A stretch of DNA of 64,000 nucleotides from the NCBI GenBank assembly GCA_041396705.1, contig JAWKYB010000010.1, forward strand, positions 1 to 64,000, in the 5' to 3' direction. The translations under genes and the position numbers were made by a program. Origin of the DNA: Alphaproteobacteria bacterium (GTDB taxonomy: Bacteria; Pseudomonadota; Alphaproteobacteria; CALKHQ01). Below the pieces are notes generated by a model, which saw nothing but the letters and a program-made list of their open reading frames with translations, ran no database searches and had not been told where the DNA came from. Below are positions 44,332-52,485 of this stretch, in pieces (within the stretch, counting starts at the first letter, position 1; each line of letters opens with the position of its first letter).

Positions 44332-45369
44332 TTATAGACCCGATGCCGCTGCGCTGTCCGCCCCATCGGTCGCCGCCGCGGCAGACCGGCGGAAGCCGGT
44401 GTCGATCGACACGCGGCCGCGGCCGCCGGCGCCGCCGACCACCCGCGAAACGCACGCGCACAGCCGCGCGTTGCCGGCCTTCTCCGCCTCGCTGAAGAAG
44501 ACGTCGCGATGGTCGATGCGACCATCGTAGGCGGTGACCTTCACGGCGCACAAGCCGCATTCCCCGCGTTCGCAGTCGGTCAACACCGCGACGCCGATCC
44601 GCCCCAGCGCGGTCGCGATGGTCTCGTGCACGCCGACCGTGGTGCCGCGGCCTTCCTGCACCGCGAAGACCTCGAACGGTTCGGGGGCGAAATGGCCGCT
44701 GTCGCCGAAGATCTCGGTGCGCAGCGCATGGGCGGGCCGGCCGGCCTCGGCCCACAGGCGCCGGGCGTCCTCCAGCATACGCAGCGGGCCGCACAGGTAG
44801 AGTTCGGCGGCCGGGTCGAGCCCGGCGATCGCGGCGCCGAGGTCGAGCCGGCGGCCCTCTTCGCCCGCGAACACGGCAAGCCGCTCGCCGCAGATCGCCT
44901 GAATCTGCGGCAGATAGGCCATGTCGGGCCGGCTGCGGCCGGCATAGAGGAAGCGGAAGGCGCGGCCCTGCGCGGCCAGCTGCCGGGCCATGCCCAGCAT
45001 CGGCGTGATGCCGATGCCGCCGGCGACCAGCAGCGGCGCCTCGGTCGCCTGCGACAGCGGGAAACGGTTGTCGGGCGCCGACACGGTCAGCTGTGCCCCC
45101 GGCCTGAGCCTGCCCATGAAGGCGGAGCCGCCGCGGCCGGCGGCCAGCAGCTTGACCGCGATCCGCATCGTGCCCGGTCGTGGCGGCGGCAGCAGCGAGT
45201 AGGAGCGGGTCTGCGCCCGCCCGTCGATGAAGGTGACGACGTCGATGTGGCTGCCAGGCGCGAACGGGAAGTGCCTGTTGGCCAGCGCCAGGTCGATCTG
45301 CCGGACGGTCGGGGTCAGGGCCTCGACCGCGGCGACCCGCGCCGTCATCCATTCCGTCTTGATCTGCAT
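44332..45369 (-). CDS. VanB-type oxidoreductase (FMN/FAD, ferredoxin domain)
   Basis: A 345-aa reductase of the PDR/VanB family. The flavin-binding segment is TRSYSLLPPP, the NAD(P) part contains LLVAGGIGITPMLGMARQL and LYLCGP, and the C-terminal 2Fe-2S ferredoxin has CERGECGLCAVKVT plus a later Cys. It passes electrons from NAD(P)H to a Rieske oxygenase; the partner is the VanA-type gene at 46143. About 35 extra residues beyond the ferredoxin are Ala/Arg-rich and probably disordered. Confidence 0.9.
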   Translation of the reverse strand: MQIKTEWMTARVAAVEALTPTVRQIDLALANRHFPFAPGSHIDVVTFIDGRAQTRSYSLLPPPRPGTMRIAVKLLAAGRGGSAFMGRLRPGAQLTVSAPDNRFPLSQATEAPLLVAGGIGITPMLGMARQLAAQGRAFRFLYAGRSRPDMAYLPQIQAICGERLAVFAGEEGRRLDLGAAIAGLDPAAELYLCGPLRMLEDARRLWAEAGRPAHALRTEIFGDSGHFAPEPFEVFAVQEGRGTTVGVHETIATALGRIGVAVLTDCERGECGLCAVKVTAYDGRIDHRDVFFSEAEKAGNARLCACVSRVVGGAGGRGRVSIDTGFRRSAAAATDGADSAAASGL

Positions 45370-45387
45370 CGTCCGTTCCGTGTCGCC

Positions 45388-46146
45388 TCAGCCGGTCGCA
45401 TCGACCAGGACCAGCCCCGGCACCTTGCGCCGCAGCGTCTCGTCGCGGGCGACCAGCGCCAGGTTGGTGCGCGCGATGCGGGCGTGCTCCAGGGTCAGCG
45501 CCTCGGCCCGCGCGCCCTCGCGCAATTCGATCGCCTCGACGATGGCGCGGTGCTGGGCCTGGGCGATGACCAGGATGTCGCGCGACTCGGCGCTTTGCGC
45601 CTGCGCCTCGACGAAGGCGCTGGGCGAGGCGAAGGGCAGGGCGGTCACCCGCTCGATCTCCGCCATGATCACGGCGCTGCCCGACAGCGCGGCCAGCCGG
45701 TCGTGATAGGCCTCGTTCAGGCGCACATAGGCGGTGAAGTCGAAGCCGTCGCCGCGGCGGGCGACGACCGCGTCGAGCGCGGCGACGATCTGCTGCATCT
45801 GGCGCAGCCGGTGCGGCGGCACCCCGCGTTCGGCCGCGCGCCGCGCGGCAAGGCCTTCGACCACGCCGCGCAGCTCGATGGCGTCCGACACGTCCTCGTC
45901 GCTGAAGCGGCGCACCGCATAGCCGCCGGACGGGATCGCCTGCACCAGCCCCTCGGCCTCCAGCCGTGCCAGCGCGGCGCGGACCGGCGTGCGCGAAACG
46001 CCGATGCGCTTGACCAGGGCTGGCTCGGACAGCCGCTCGCCGGGCGCCAGTGTCCCGTCGAGAACCAGGTCGCGGATCGCCAGCAGCGCGGTCAGCGACT
46101 GGGTGGCGCCGCGGTCGGCCGGGCTGCCGGCGCGGGCCGCGCTCAT
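45388..46146 (-). CDS. GntR-family (FadR/VanR type) regulator
   Basis: A 252-aa regulator with an N-terminal winged helix (APGERLSEPALVKRIGVSRTPVRAALARLEAEGLV) and a helical C-terminal FCD ligand domain. Between the Rieske oxygenase and its reductase, its start overlaps the oxygenase stop by four bases. This is the vanA-vanR-vanB type of arrangement, so it probably responds to the island's substrate and controls the promoter near 47241-47259. Confidence 0.9.
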   Translation of the reverse strand: MSAARAGSPADRGATQSLTALLAIRDLVLDGTLAPGERLSEPALVKRIGVSRTPVRAALARLEAEGLVQAIPSGGYAVRRFSDEDVSDAIELRGVVEGLAARRAAERGVPPHRLRQMQQIVAALDAVVARRGDGFDFTAYVRLNEAYHDRLAALSGSAVIMAEIERVTALPFASPSAFVEAQAQSAESRDILVIAQAQHRAIVEAIELREGARAEALTLEHARIARTNLALVARDETLRRKVPGLVLVDATG

Positions 46147-47210
46147 TCGGCCGCCAGCGCGCGGCTCTCGGCCCGCACCATGCGGTCGATCAGCCGGCGC
46201 GCCCAAAGCGCCCCGCCGTCGATGTTCAGGTTGTAGAAGGCGTGGTCCGGATTGGCGGCGATCGCCTGCTGCTGCGCTTCCAGGATGACGTAGTCCTCGC
46301 CGAAGATGCGGCCGACGCCTTCGCGCAGTTCGTGGGTCAGCCGCTGTTCGCCCAGGCGGTAGTTGCGGGCGAAGGCCCAGAAATAATGGCACGTTGTCGC
46401 GGTTTCCGGCGTGACGGTGTTGAGCACGTGGCCATTGACGCCCTGGCTGCGGTCGCCGTCGGGCGCGCCGGTGCCGGCGGGCGCGACGCCGACGTCGATG
46501 GTCACCGTGGCCGGCGCCTGGAAGGTGATGATCTGCCAGCGGTCAACCGGTCCCGGTCGGCCGAGCTGGGCACGCCAGAACGGCGGCGGCTCGATGCCGA
46601 GCATCCAGCGCGTCACCGTGGCGGTGCGCTCGCCGTGGGTGACCTCGAACGGCGCTTCGGCGACCGCCGCGTTGCCGATGCTGCTGCCATGCACATAGGT
46701 CTCGTGGGTCAGGTCCATCAGGTTGTCGACGATCAGGCGATAGTCGCACTTGACGTGGACCAGCTTGCCGTCGCCGGCCCAGGCCGGATCGTCGTTCCAG
46801 TGCATGTCCGGTACCAGGGCGGGGTCGGCCAGTGCGGGGTCGCCCAGCCACAGCCAGACGAAGCGATGGCGCTCCGCCACCGGATAGGCGCGGACCGCCG
46901 CCGAGGGATTGATGGTCTGCTGCGACGGCATGTATACACAACGGCCGGCGGCATTGAATTTCAGGCCGTGATAGGGGCAGACGATGGCGTCGCCCTCGAC
47001 CCGGCCGCGCGACAGCGGCACCAGCCGGTGCCAGCAGGCGTCGGCCAGCGCCACCGCCGATCCATCCTCGCTACGGTACAGTACCACCGGATTGTCGCAG
47101 ATCTTCCGCGCCATCGGGGCGCGCGTCACCTCGACGTCCCAAGCCGCCGCATACCACGCGTTCAGCGGAAATGTCGGCCCATCGGCGCCGTAGCTGACGT
47201 CGGCACGCAT
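46143..47210 (-). CDS. VanA-type Rieske oxygenase
   Basis: A 355-aa Rieske non-heme iron monooxygenase. The 2Fe-2S ligands are C59/H61 and C78/H81 (CWH...CPYH). The mononuclear iron site is in DNLMDLTHETYVHG. The length and layout match vanillate O-demethylase and toluenesulfonate monooxygenase oxygenase subunits, which demethylate aryl methyl ethers or hydroxylate side chains. It is the first gene of the minus-strand catabolic island and is fed electrons by the VanB-type protein. The substrate is not certain. Confidence 0.9.
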   Translation of the reverse strand: MRADVSYGADGPTFPLNAWYAAAWDVEVTRAPMARKICDNPVVLYRSEDGSAVALADACWHRLVPLSRGRVEGDAIVCPYHGLKFNAAGRCVYMPSQQTINPSAAVRAYPVAERHRFVWLWLGDPALADPALVPDMHWNDDPAWAGDGKLVHVKCDYRLIVDNLMDLTHETYVHGSSIGNAAVAEAPFEVTHGERTATVTRWMLGIEPPPFWRAQLGRPGPVDRWQIITFQAPATVTIDVGVAPAGTGAPDGDRSQGVNGHVLNTVTPETATTCHYFWAFARNYRLGEQRLTHELREGVGRIFGEDYVILEAQQQAIAANPDHAFYNLNIDGGALWARRLIDRMVRAESRALAAE

Positions 47211-47240
47211 GCCGGTCTCTCAGGGTTGGTGCTGAAGATG

Positions 47241-47259
47241 TGTGCATAATGTATACACA
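47241..47259. promoter_or_regulatory. Candidate GntR operator in the island promoter
   Basis: TGTGCATA-atg-TATACACA is a near-perfect inverted repeat (one mismatch), 31 bp upstream of the Rieske oxygenase start. GntR/FadR-type regulators bind short palindromes with central AT-rich steps, so this is the likely site for the regulator at 45388. An 11-bp part (ATGTATACACA) recurs inside the oxygenase gene at 46930-46940. Confidence 0.45.
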
Positions 47260-47284
47260 CCGGGCTCGCGTCAAGACGCCGCTG

Positions 47285-47800
47285 TCACGGCTCGCCGCTG
47301 TCGGGCTGTCGGATCGCAATGCGCGCCGGGCGACCCGCGGCGCGCGCCGAGCGCCGATGTAGGGCCGGCAATTCCGCCGCGGTCGCCATCGCGGGCGTCT
47401 TCGCGTGCAGGTGCTTCGGATGGCGGCGGCGCGGGGACGGCGGCTTGCCCCGGGCCTGGCGATGCTGCTGCAGCTCGAGCCCGACCGCCGCGATCGCCTC
47501 GATCGCTGGGACCAGCTTCCAGCCGAACGCGTTCAGCGCATATTCCACCGACGGCGGCGAGGTCGGCACCACGTGCCGGTCGATGACCCCGGCGGTCTCC
47601 AGCTCGCGCAGGCGCGTGGTCAACACCTTCGGCGAGATCTGCGGGATGTCGGCGCGCAGCTCGCTGAACCGGCGCGGCCCGCCGCGTAGATGCCAGATGA
47701 CGTTCGGCGCCCAGGCGCCGCCGATGATCGCCAGGCAGTCCAGCAGCGGGCAGCATGGCGGCGGCGGCGGGCTCTGGTTCTTGCGCATCTTCAGGGCCAT
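47285..47800 (-). CDS. HxlR-family transcriptional regulator
   Basis: A 171-aa winged-helix regulator. It has the HxlR pattern CPLLDCLAIIGGAWAPNVIWHL, GPRRFSELRADIPQISPKVLTTRLRELETAGVIDR and VEYALNAFGWKL. The conserved Cys pair near residue 16-21 is where some HxlR members sense thiol-reactive electrophiles. It is divergent from the GST gene, with a perfect palindrome between them, and the nearby GST fits control by electrophile stress. The last 55 residues are basic and probably disordered. Confidence 0.9.
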   Translation of the reverse strand: MALKMRKNQSPPPPPCCPLLDCLAIIGGAWAPNVIWHLRGGPRRFSELRADIPQISPKVLTTRLRELETAGVIDRHVVPTSPPSVEYALNAFGWKLVPAIEAIAAVGLELQQHRQARGKPPSPRRRHPKHLHAKTPAMATAAELPALHRRSARAAGRPARIAIRQPDSGEP

Positions 47801-47867
47801 CGGCGACCTCCCCTGCCGCCGGCGCGCCGGGGCGGCGGCCGGTTACCGAACGGAAACCGGAAAATGC

Positions 47868-47884
47868 GGTATCATTCGGATACC
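47868..47884. promoter_or_regulatory. GGTATC-N5-GATACC palindrome, HxlR operator candidate
   Basis: A perfect 6-bp inverted repeat (GGTATC-ATTCG-GATACC) lies 68 bp after the HxlR-gene start and 91 bp before the GST start. HxlR-type regulators bind GTATC/GATAC-like palindromes in divergent promoters, so this is a strong candidate for controlling both genes. Confidence 0.6.
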
Positions 47885-47974
47885 ACATTTACAATCGAAA
47901 TCGCACTGCCTAACTGACCCCTCGCTGGCCGGCCTTCGCATCCAACCCAACGCAGCCTTTCAAGGGGAATCTCG

Positions 47975-48589
47975 ATGAAGCTTTACTATTCGCCGGGCGT
48001 CTGCTCGCAGGCGGTCCATATCGCGCTGGCCGAGCTCGGCAGCGACTACGGCCTGGAGAAGGTCGACCTCGCCTCCAAGCAGACCGAGACCGGTGCCGAC
48101 TACAGCCGGATCAATCCGCTCGGCTACGTGCCGGCGCTGGAGCTGGACGACGGCGAGGTGCTGCTGGAGGCACCGGCGATCCTGCAGTATCTGGCCGACA
48201 CCCGGCCGGAGTCGGGCCTGGCTCCGGCGAACGGCACCCTGGCGCGGGTGCGCCTGCAGCAGGCGCTGAACTTCACCGCGTCGGAGCTGCACAAGTCGTT
48301 CGGACCGTTCTTCGCGCCGGTGAAGCCGGAGGGCGCGGCACGCGAGCAGGCGATGACCAAGCTGCAGCGCCGCTTCGATGCGCTGGAGGCGACGCTGGCG
48401 GACGGGCGCGCCTATGTGATGGGCGAGACGTTCACGGTGGCCGACGCCTATACCTTTGTGGTCGCCGCCTGGGCCGGGATCATCGATCTCGACCTTGCCC
48501 GCTGGCCGAATGTGCAGGCCTATGTGGCCCGCGTCCGCGGCCGACCGCAGGTCCAGGCGGTGCTGAAGCGCGAAGGGCTGCTGCACTAG
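47975..48589 (+). CDS. Glutathione S-transferase, beta-like
   Basis: A 204-aa GST with a thioredoxin-fold N-terminus (MKLYYSPGVCSQAVHIAL, Cys10 at the beta-class catalytic position), NPLGYVPALELDDGEVLLEAPAILQYLAD forming the glutathione site, and the helical C-terminal half with TVADAYTFV, the usual capping box. It conjugates or detoxifies electrophiles. It is divergent from the HxlR regulator and first in a four-gene plus-strand run (GST, NTF2-like, tautomerase, cupin). Confidence 0.92.
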   Translation: MKLYYSPGVCSQAVHIALAELGSDYGLEKVDLASKQTETGADYSRINPLGYVPALELDDGEVLLEAPAILQYLADTRPESGLAPANGTLARVRLQQALNFTASELHKSFGPFFAPVKPEGAAREQAMTKLQRRFDALEATLADGRAYVMGETFTVADAYTFVVAAWAGIIDLDLARWPNVQAYVARVRGRPQVQAVLKREGLLH

Positions 48590-48679
48590 CGGCCGCACGG
48601 ACCGGCGCGTGCTGCGGTGACCCGTTCAAACGGGAACCTGGCGCGTGCCGGCGCCGGCAAGCAGGAGAGAAACGAACCG

Positions 48680-49060
48680 ATGTCCGAAGCCGACGACTAC
48701 GCCGCGATCCACCGCCAGATGCAGGCCTATTTCGACGGCCTCTACCACAGCGACACGGGATTGTTGCGCCCGGTGTTCCATCCCGACGCACGCTATGTCT
48801 GCGCCACCGCCGACGAACTGGTGAACATCGGCATGGACGCGTATTTCGCCCTGGTGGACAAGCGCGAGCCGCCGGCCGCCCGCGGCGAGCGGCGGCGCGA
48901 CGCAGTGGTGGCGATCGCGTTCGCCGGGCCGAAGACCGCCTTCGTGCGGGCCAACTGTGCCATCGGCCCGCGCTACTGCACCGACTTCCTGACCCTGATC
49001 AAGACCGCCGACGGCTGGCAGATCATCTCCAAGGTCTTCCACTACGACCTGGAGGCTTAG
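48680..49060 (+). CDS. NTF2-like (SnoaL fold) protein
   Basis: A 126-aa protein of the nuclear transport factor 2-like superfamily. The pattern is AIHRQMQAYFDGLYHSDTGLLRPVFHPDARYV and ends in TDFLTLIKTADGWQIISKVFHY, matching putative lumazine-binding members. These are small cone-shaped dimers with dehydratase, isomerase or binding roles. ATG 48680 has AGGAG upstream; the frame from 48617 is a leader. Its role beside the GST and tautomerase is unknown. Confidence 0.85.
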   Translation: MSEADDYAAIHRQMQAYFDGLYHSDTGLLRPVFHPDARYVCATADELVNIGMDAYFALVDKREPPAARGERRRDAVVAIAFAGPKTAFVRANCAIGPRYCTDFLTLIKTADGWQIISKVFHYDLEA

Positions 49061-49091
49061 CCGGCCGGCGCGCCCACGCAAGGAGCGACCC

Positions 49092-49304
49092 ATGCCCTAT
49101 GTGAACATCCGGATCACCCGCGAGGGGGCCACCGCCGCGCAGAAGGCGCGGCTGATCGCCGGGGCCACCGACCTGCTGGTCGACGTGCTCGGCAAGAATC
49201 CGGCGACCACGGTCGTCGTCATCGACGAGGTGGCGATGGAAGACTGGGGCATCGCCGGCCTGCCGGTGGAAGATTATCGCCGCCGCGCCGCGGCCGACCG
49301 GTGA
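49092..49304 (+). CDS. 4-oxalocrotonate tautomerase family protein
   Basis: A 70-aa protein with Pro directly after the initiator Met (MPYVNIRI), the catalytic base of the 4-OT family once Met is removed. TDLLVDVLGKNPATTVVVIDEV and EDWGIAG match the rest of the small fold. It may isomerise enol compounds. It is preceded by AGGAG and overlaps the start of the cupin frame (GTGA at 49301). Confidence 0.88.
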   Translation: MPYVNIRITREGATAAQKARLIAGATDLLVDVLGKNPATTVVVIDEVAMEDWGIAGLPVEDYRRRAAADR

Positions 49305-49336
49305 ACCGGCGGTTGCAACAGCTAGGGACGAACGCC

Positions 49337-50032
49337 ATGGAGATCAATGCGGATTTCTCGCGGCGAGCCGCGGTGCACGCCGCCGCGCTGCCCTGGGTGC
49401 CGTCGCCGATCGCCGGCGTCGAGCGCAAGATGCTCGACCGGGTCGGCGGCGAGGTCGCCCGCGCCACCTCGATCGTGCGCTATGCACCCCACAGCCGGTT
49501 CTCGCCGCACGTCCACGGCGGCGGGGAGGAGTTCCTGGTGCTCGACGGCATATTCCAGGACGAGCACGGCGACTTCGCGGCCGGCAGCTATGTGCGCAAT
49601 CCGCCGACCTCGCGTCACACGCCCGGCTCGGGCGCCGGCTGCACGATCTTCGTCAAGCTGTGGCAGTTCGACCTCGCCGACCGTCACCCGGTCGTCGACA
49701 CGGTGCCGGCGGCCGGCGATCCGCGGCTCGCTGACGCGGCATCCGGCGTGCGGGCGACGACGCTGCATCGCGACGCTCGCGAGACGGTGCGGGCGGAACT
49801 GTGGGCGCCGGGCGCCCGCATCCGCGCCGTGCCGGCCGGCGGCATCGAACTGCTGGTGCTCGACGGCGGCTTCGCGGAAGGCGGGGAGGCGTTCGGCCCC
49901 TGGTCGTGGCTGCGGCTGCCGGACGGCGCCCCGCTCGACGCGACGGCGGGCCCGGACGGCTGCCGGGTCTGGATCAAGGAAGGCCACCTGCGCTTCGTCG
50001 AGGCGGAGCTGGCGGCGCTCGCCGCCGCCTGA
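49337..50032 (+). CDS. ChrR-like cupin protein
   Basis: A 231-aa cupin of the ChrR-type. It has SIVRYAPHSRFSPHVHGGGEEFLVLDGIF (His residues for metal), GSYVRNPPTSRHTPGSGAGCTIFVKLW, then a second, weaker cupin-like half. In ChrR anti-sigma factors this domain senses singlet oxygen, but here it stands alone without a zinc-binding N-terminal domain. It may protect against or break down organic peroxides. ATG 49337 (family-like MEINADFS start) is preferred over GTG 49301. Confidence 0.82.
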   Translation: MEINADFSRRAAVHAAALPWVPSPIAGVERKMLDRVGGEVARATSIVRYAPHSRFSPHVHGGGEEFLVLDGIFQDEHGDFAAGSYVRNPPTSRHTPGSGAGCTIFVKLWQFDLADRHPVVDTVPAAGDPRLADAASGVRATTLHRDARETVRAELWAPGARIRAVPAGGIELLVLDGGFAEGGEAFGPWSWLRLPDGAPLDATAGPDGCRVWIKEGHLRFVEAELAALAAA

Positions 50033-50057
50033 CGGCGGTCCGGAGGGTCGACCAGGC

Positions 50058-52040
50058 TCAGTCCTTGGCGTTGGCCAGCAGCCGGACGTTGATGCCGGCC
50101 GGGTGTTCCGGGGCGTGGCGCGGCGACGGTTTGGTCAGGCTGCCGGCATCGCCGAGCGTGATGCGGTCGCGGCCTTCGTCCTTGGAGACGTAGAGCGCGA
50201 CATCGGCGATCGCTTGCAGCTCGTCGAGATTGCGCGTCATCGACGAATCGGCGATGCCGAAGCTGGCGGTGAAGGCGACACACTTGCCCTCCGACAGCTT
50301 CTTGGCGAGACGCTGGCGCAGGCGCTCGGTCCAGTCGCGGGCCTGCACCGCGCTCGACCCGGCCAGGATGACGGCGAACTCCTCGCCGCCCAGCCGGGCG
50401 ATCAGGTCGCCATCGCGGGTGTTGCTGCGCATCACCTCGGAGAACACGCGCAGCGCGGTGTCGCCGGCCTGGTGGCCGTGGGTGTCGTTCAGCAGCTTGA
50501 ACCGGTCGAGGTCGGCCAGGATGTACGCAAAGTCGGTGCCCTGGTTGGTCAGCGCCCGCATCTGCTGCTCCAGCGCGCGCCGGTTGAGCAGACCGGTCAG
50601 GCTGTCGGTGGAAGCCTGGACCTGTGTCTGCTGGAACGCCCGGATGGTGCCGATGCGCGCCCCGGTCAGCCCGCCGAGGATCGACAGCCGGTCGGCCTGC
50701 TCGGCGGCCAGCGGCCGGTCGACCGGCCCGCTCGCATGCAGCACGCCGACGGCGCGGCCCATGAAGGTCACCGGCACGCAGGTCGCCGAGATCCGTCCGG
50801 CCGGCCGGCCACGCAGCTTCGGGCAGGCGTTCAGCGCCTCGCTGTCCGGGAAGCTCATCGCGGTGCCGCGGCAGACGGCGACGCAGTTGAACGGCAGGTC
50901 GACGTTGCAGCCGGGGGCGCCGGCGGTCGGATGCGCGGTGGCCTGCTCCAGGTGCGATTCGCTGGAGTCCGACAGCAGCAGTTCCATCGGATGGCTGTCG
51001 GACATCGCGTTCATGGCACGGCCGACGATGCCGTAGGCCTCGTATTCGGTGTGCACCATCTCCAGCGCTTCGGCGAGCTGGTGGTTGAACGCTTCGCGCG
51101 CGGAATCGGCCCGCATCCGGCCGATCGTCATTTCCAGGTTGGCAGCCATGCCGTTGATCGCGTGACCCAATGCGCCGATCTCGTCGTTGCTGGCGATCGT
51201 GCAGCGGGCGGCGAGGTCGCCTTCCTCGATCCGCGTCGCGATCGCGCCGACGTCGCGCAGCGATCTGCGGATCGACGCGTTGATCAGATGCACGGTCACC
51301 GCCGCGATCACCGCCGCGCAGCAACCGGCCAGCACGATCCACAGCCTGGCATTCGCCGCCGAGCGCTCCGACGCCTGCTCCGTCGCCGCGATCTCGGCAG
51401 CGAGCAGGTCGGTCTGGGCGTCCATCGCCCGCTTCACGGTCTCGAACCGGCTTTCGAAACCGGACAGGGCGGCCAGCCCCAGTTCCGGATCCAGGTTGGC
51501 GATCTGCGCCACCGCCTCGGCCTCGTGGATATAGAGCTCCGCCTGGCGGCGGGTCTCGGCGACGCTCGCGGCAAGGTCCGCGGGAAAGGCGAACGCGCTG
51601 AGCGAGCTCAGATTCCCGCGGAAGCGCGCGGCGTTGTCGCGCAGCCTGTCGCGCACCCGTCCGGACGCCTCGGGATCGGCGGTGCGCACCAGCAGCTCGT
51701 ACACGTCGCCCTTCAGGCCTTCGTGCATCATGTCGGCGTCCTGATGCAGGCTCTGCGCGTGGCTCAGCCGCACCACGGCGGTGGCCGCGGCGGTTTCCTG
51801 CTCGAGCGCCTGCCAGGCGATGACGCTGACAGCCACCAGCGCCACCAGCATCATGCCGGCGATCAGCGCCAGCCGGGCCCGGATCGGCAGGCGCTTCAGC
51901 CCGCCGCCGTGTTGCGCGGCATCGGGGGTTGGCGGGAGCGCCCGCGCCGCATCGGTTGTCGCGGTGTCGCCCTCTGCCGGGTCTGCTCGTACGGCTCGGG
52001 CAGCGGTCGCGTCGACCGCTGCCGATAACTCCGCCTGCAT
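50058..52040 (-). CDS. Membrane diguanylate cyclase (HAMP, GAF, GGDEF)
   Basis: A protein of about 660 aa. It has a cytoplasmic leader, TM1 (LALIAGMMLVALVAVSVIAW), a helical periplasmic sensor, TM2 (LWIVLAGCCAAVIAAVTVHLI), HAMP, a GAF-like region and a C-terminal GGDEF domain with the intact GGEEF active site. The inhibitory RxxD (RDGD) lies five residues before it, so product inhibition by c-di-GMP is expected. I choose ATG 52040; the frame also opens from GTG 52181, adding 47 residues rich in Ala and Pro. The upstream region has three GTTAAC sites (52190-52248). Confidence 0.88.
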   Translation of the reverse strand: MQAELSAAVDATAARAVRADPAEGDTATTDAARALPPTPDAAQHGGGLKRLPIRARLALIAGMMLVALVAVSVIAWQALEQETAAATAVVRLSHAQSLHQDADMMHEGLKGDVYELLVRTADPEASGRVRDRLRDNAARFRGNLSSLSAFAFPADLAASVAETRRQAELYIHEAEAVAQIANLDPELGLAALSGFESRFETVKRAMDAQTDLLAAEIAATEQASERSAANARLWIVLAGCCAAVIAAVTVHLINASIRRSLRDVGAIATRIEEGDLAARCTIASNDEIGALGHAINGMAANLEMTIGRMRADSAREAFNHQLAEALEMVHTEYEAYGIVGRAMNAMSDSHPMELLLSDSSESHLEQATAHPTAGAPGCNVDLPFNCVAVCRGTAMSFPDSEALNACPKLRGRPAGRISATCVPVTFMGRAVGVLHASGPVDRPLAAEQADRLSILGGLTGARIGTIRAFQQTQVQASTDSLTGLLNRRALEQQMRALTNQGTDFAYILADLDRFKLLNDTHGHQAGDTALRVFSEVMRSNTRDGDLIARLGGEEFAVILAGSSAVQARDWTERLRQRLAKKLSEGKCVAFTASFGIADSSMTRNLDELQAIADVALYVSKDEGRDRITLGDAGSLTKPSPRHAPEHPAGINVRLLANAKD

Positions 52041-52326
52041 CGTTCCGCTCGCTGTCGTTGCCGGGCCCGGCATACGAATGCAGGCCCGCACGCGGGGTGC
52101 ACTTCGCCCAGCCTGGCCCGCCGGAGGATGCGGGCCGGCAAGCCGGCGTGCGTGATCGTGGTTCAGAATGGAAACATGCACCGCGATCCGTTAACGAATC
52201 GTCAGTTCGCGTAACTCTCCTGTTAACCAACGATAAAGCGGTGTTAACGCCCCGCACCTGCCGGCGGGCCGATGCGAATGGGCATTGGCGGTGACAATGG
52301 CCGCCGTGTCGCGGCGGGCAGGGCGC

Positions 52327-52403
52327 TGGTGGGCCTGGCAGGACTCGAACCCGCAACCAAACCGTTATGAGCGGTCCGCTCTGACCCGTTGAGCTACAGG
52401 CCC
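52327..52403 (-). tRNA. tRNA, CAU anticodon, probably tRNA-Ile2 (lysidine type)
   Basis: Read from 52403 to 52327, the sequence folds as a standard cloverleaf: a 7-bp acceptor stem (GGGCCTG with CAGGCCC), the D-arm, a GACCG/CGGTT anticodon stem and a CTCATAA loop with anticodon CAT. The T-arm carries GGTTCGAGTCC, the discriminator is A, and the CCA is encoded (52327-52329). The body resembles bacterial tRNA-Ile(CAU), where C34 becomes lysidine and reads AUA, more than elongator tRNA-Met, but the two are hard to tell apart by eye. Confidence 0.93.
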
Positions 52404-52485
52404 ACCCGGGCGCCCGGGGCGGGCGCACGCAACCCTCGGTTAGCAGAATGCGGCGGCGAAGGGTAGGGCAGCGGACGCGGCCGCT

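Noticed and set aside
52327..52403. Elongator or initiator tRNA-Met
   Set aside because: Initiator features (C1 mismatch, three G-C pairs in the anticodon stem) are absent, and the body resembles tRNA-Ile(CAU); Met is still possible.
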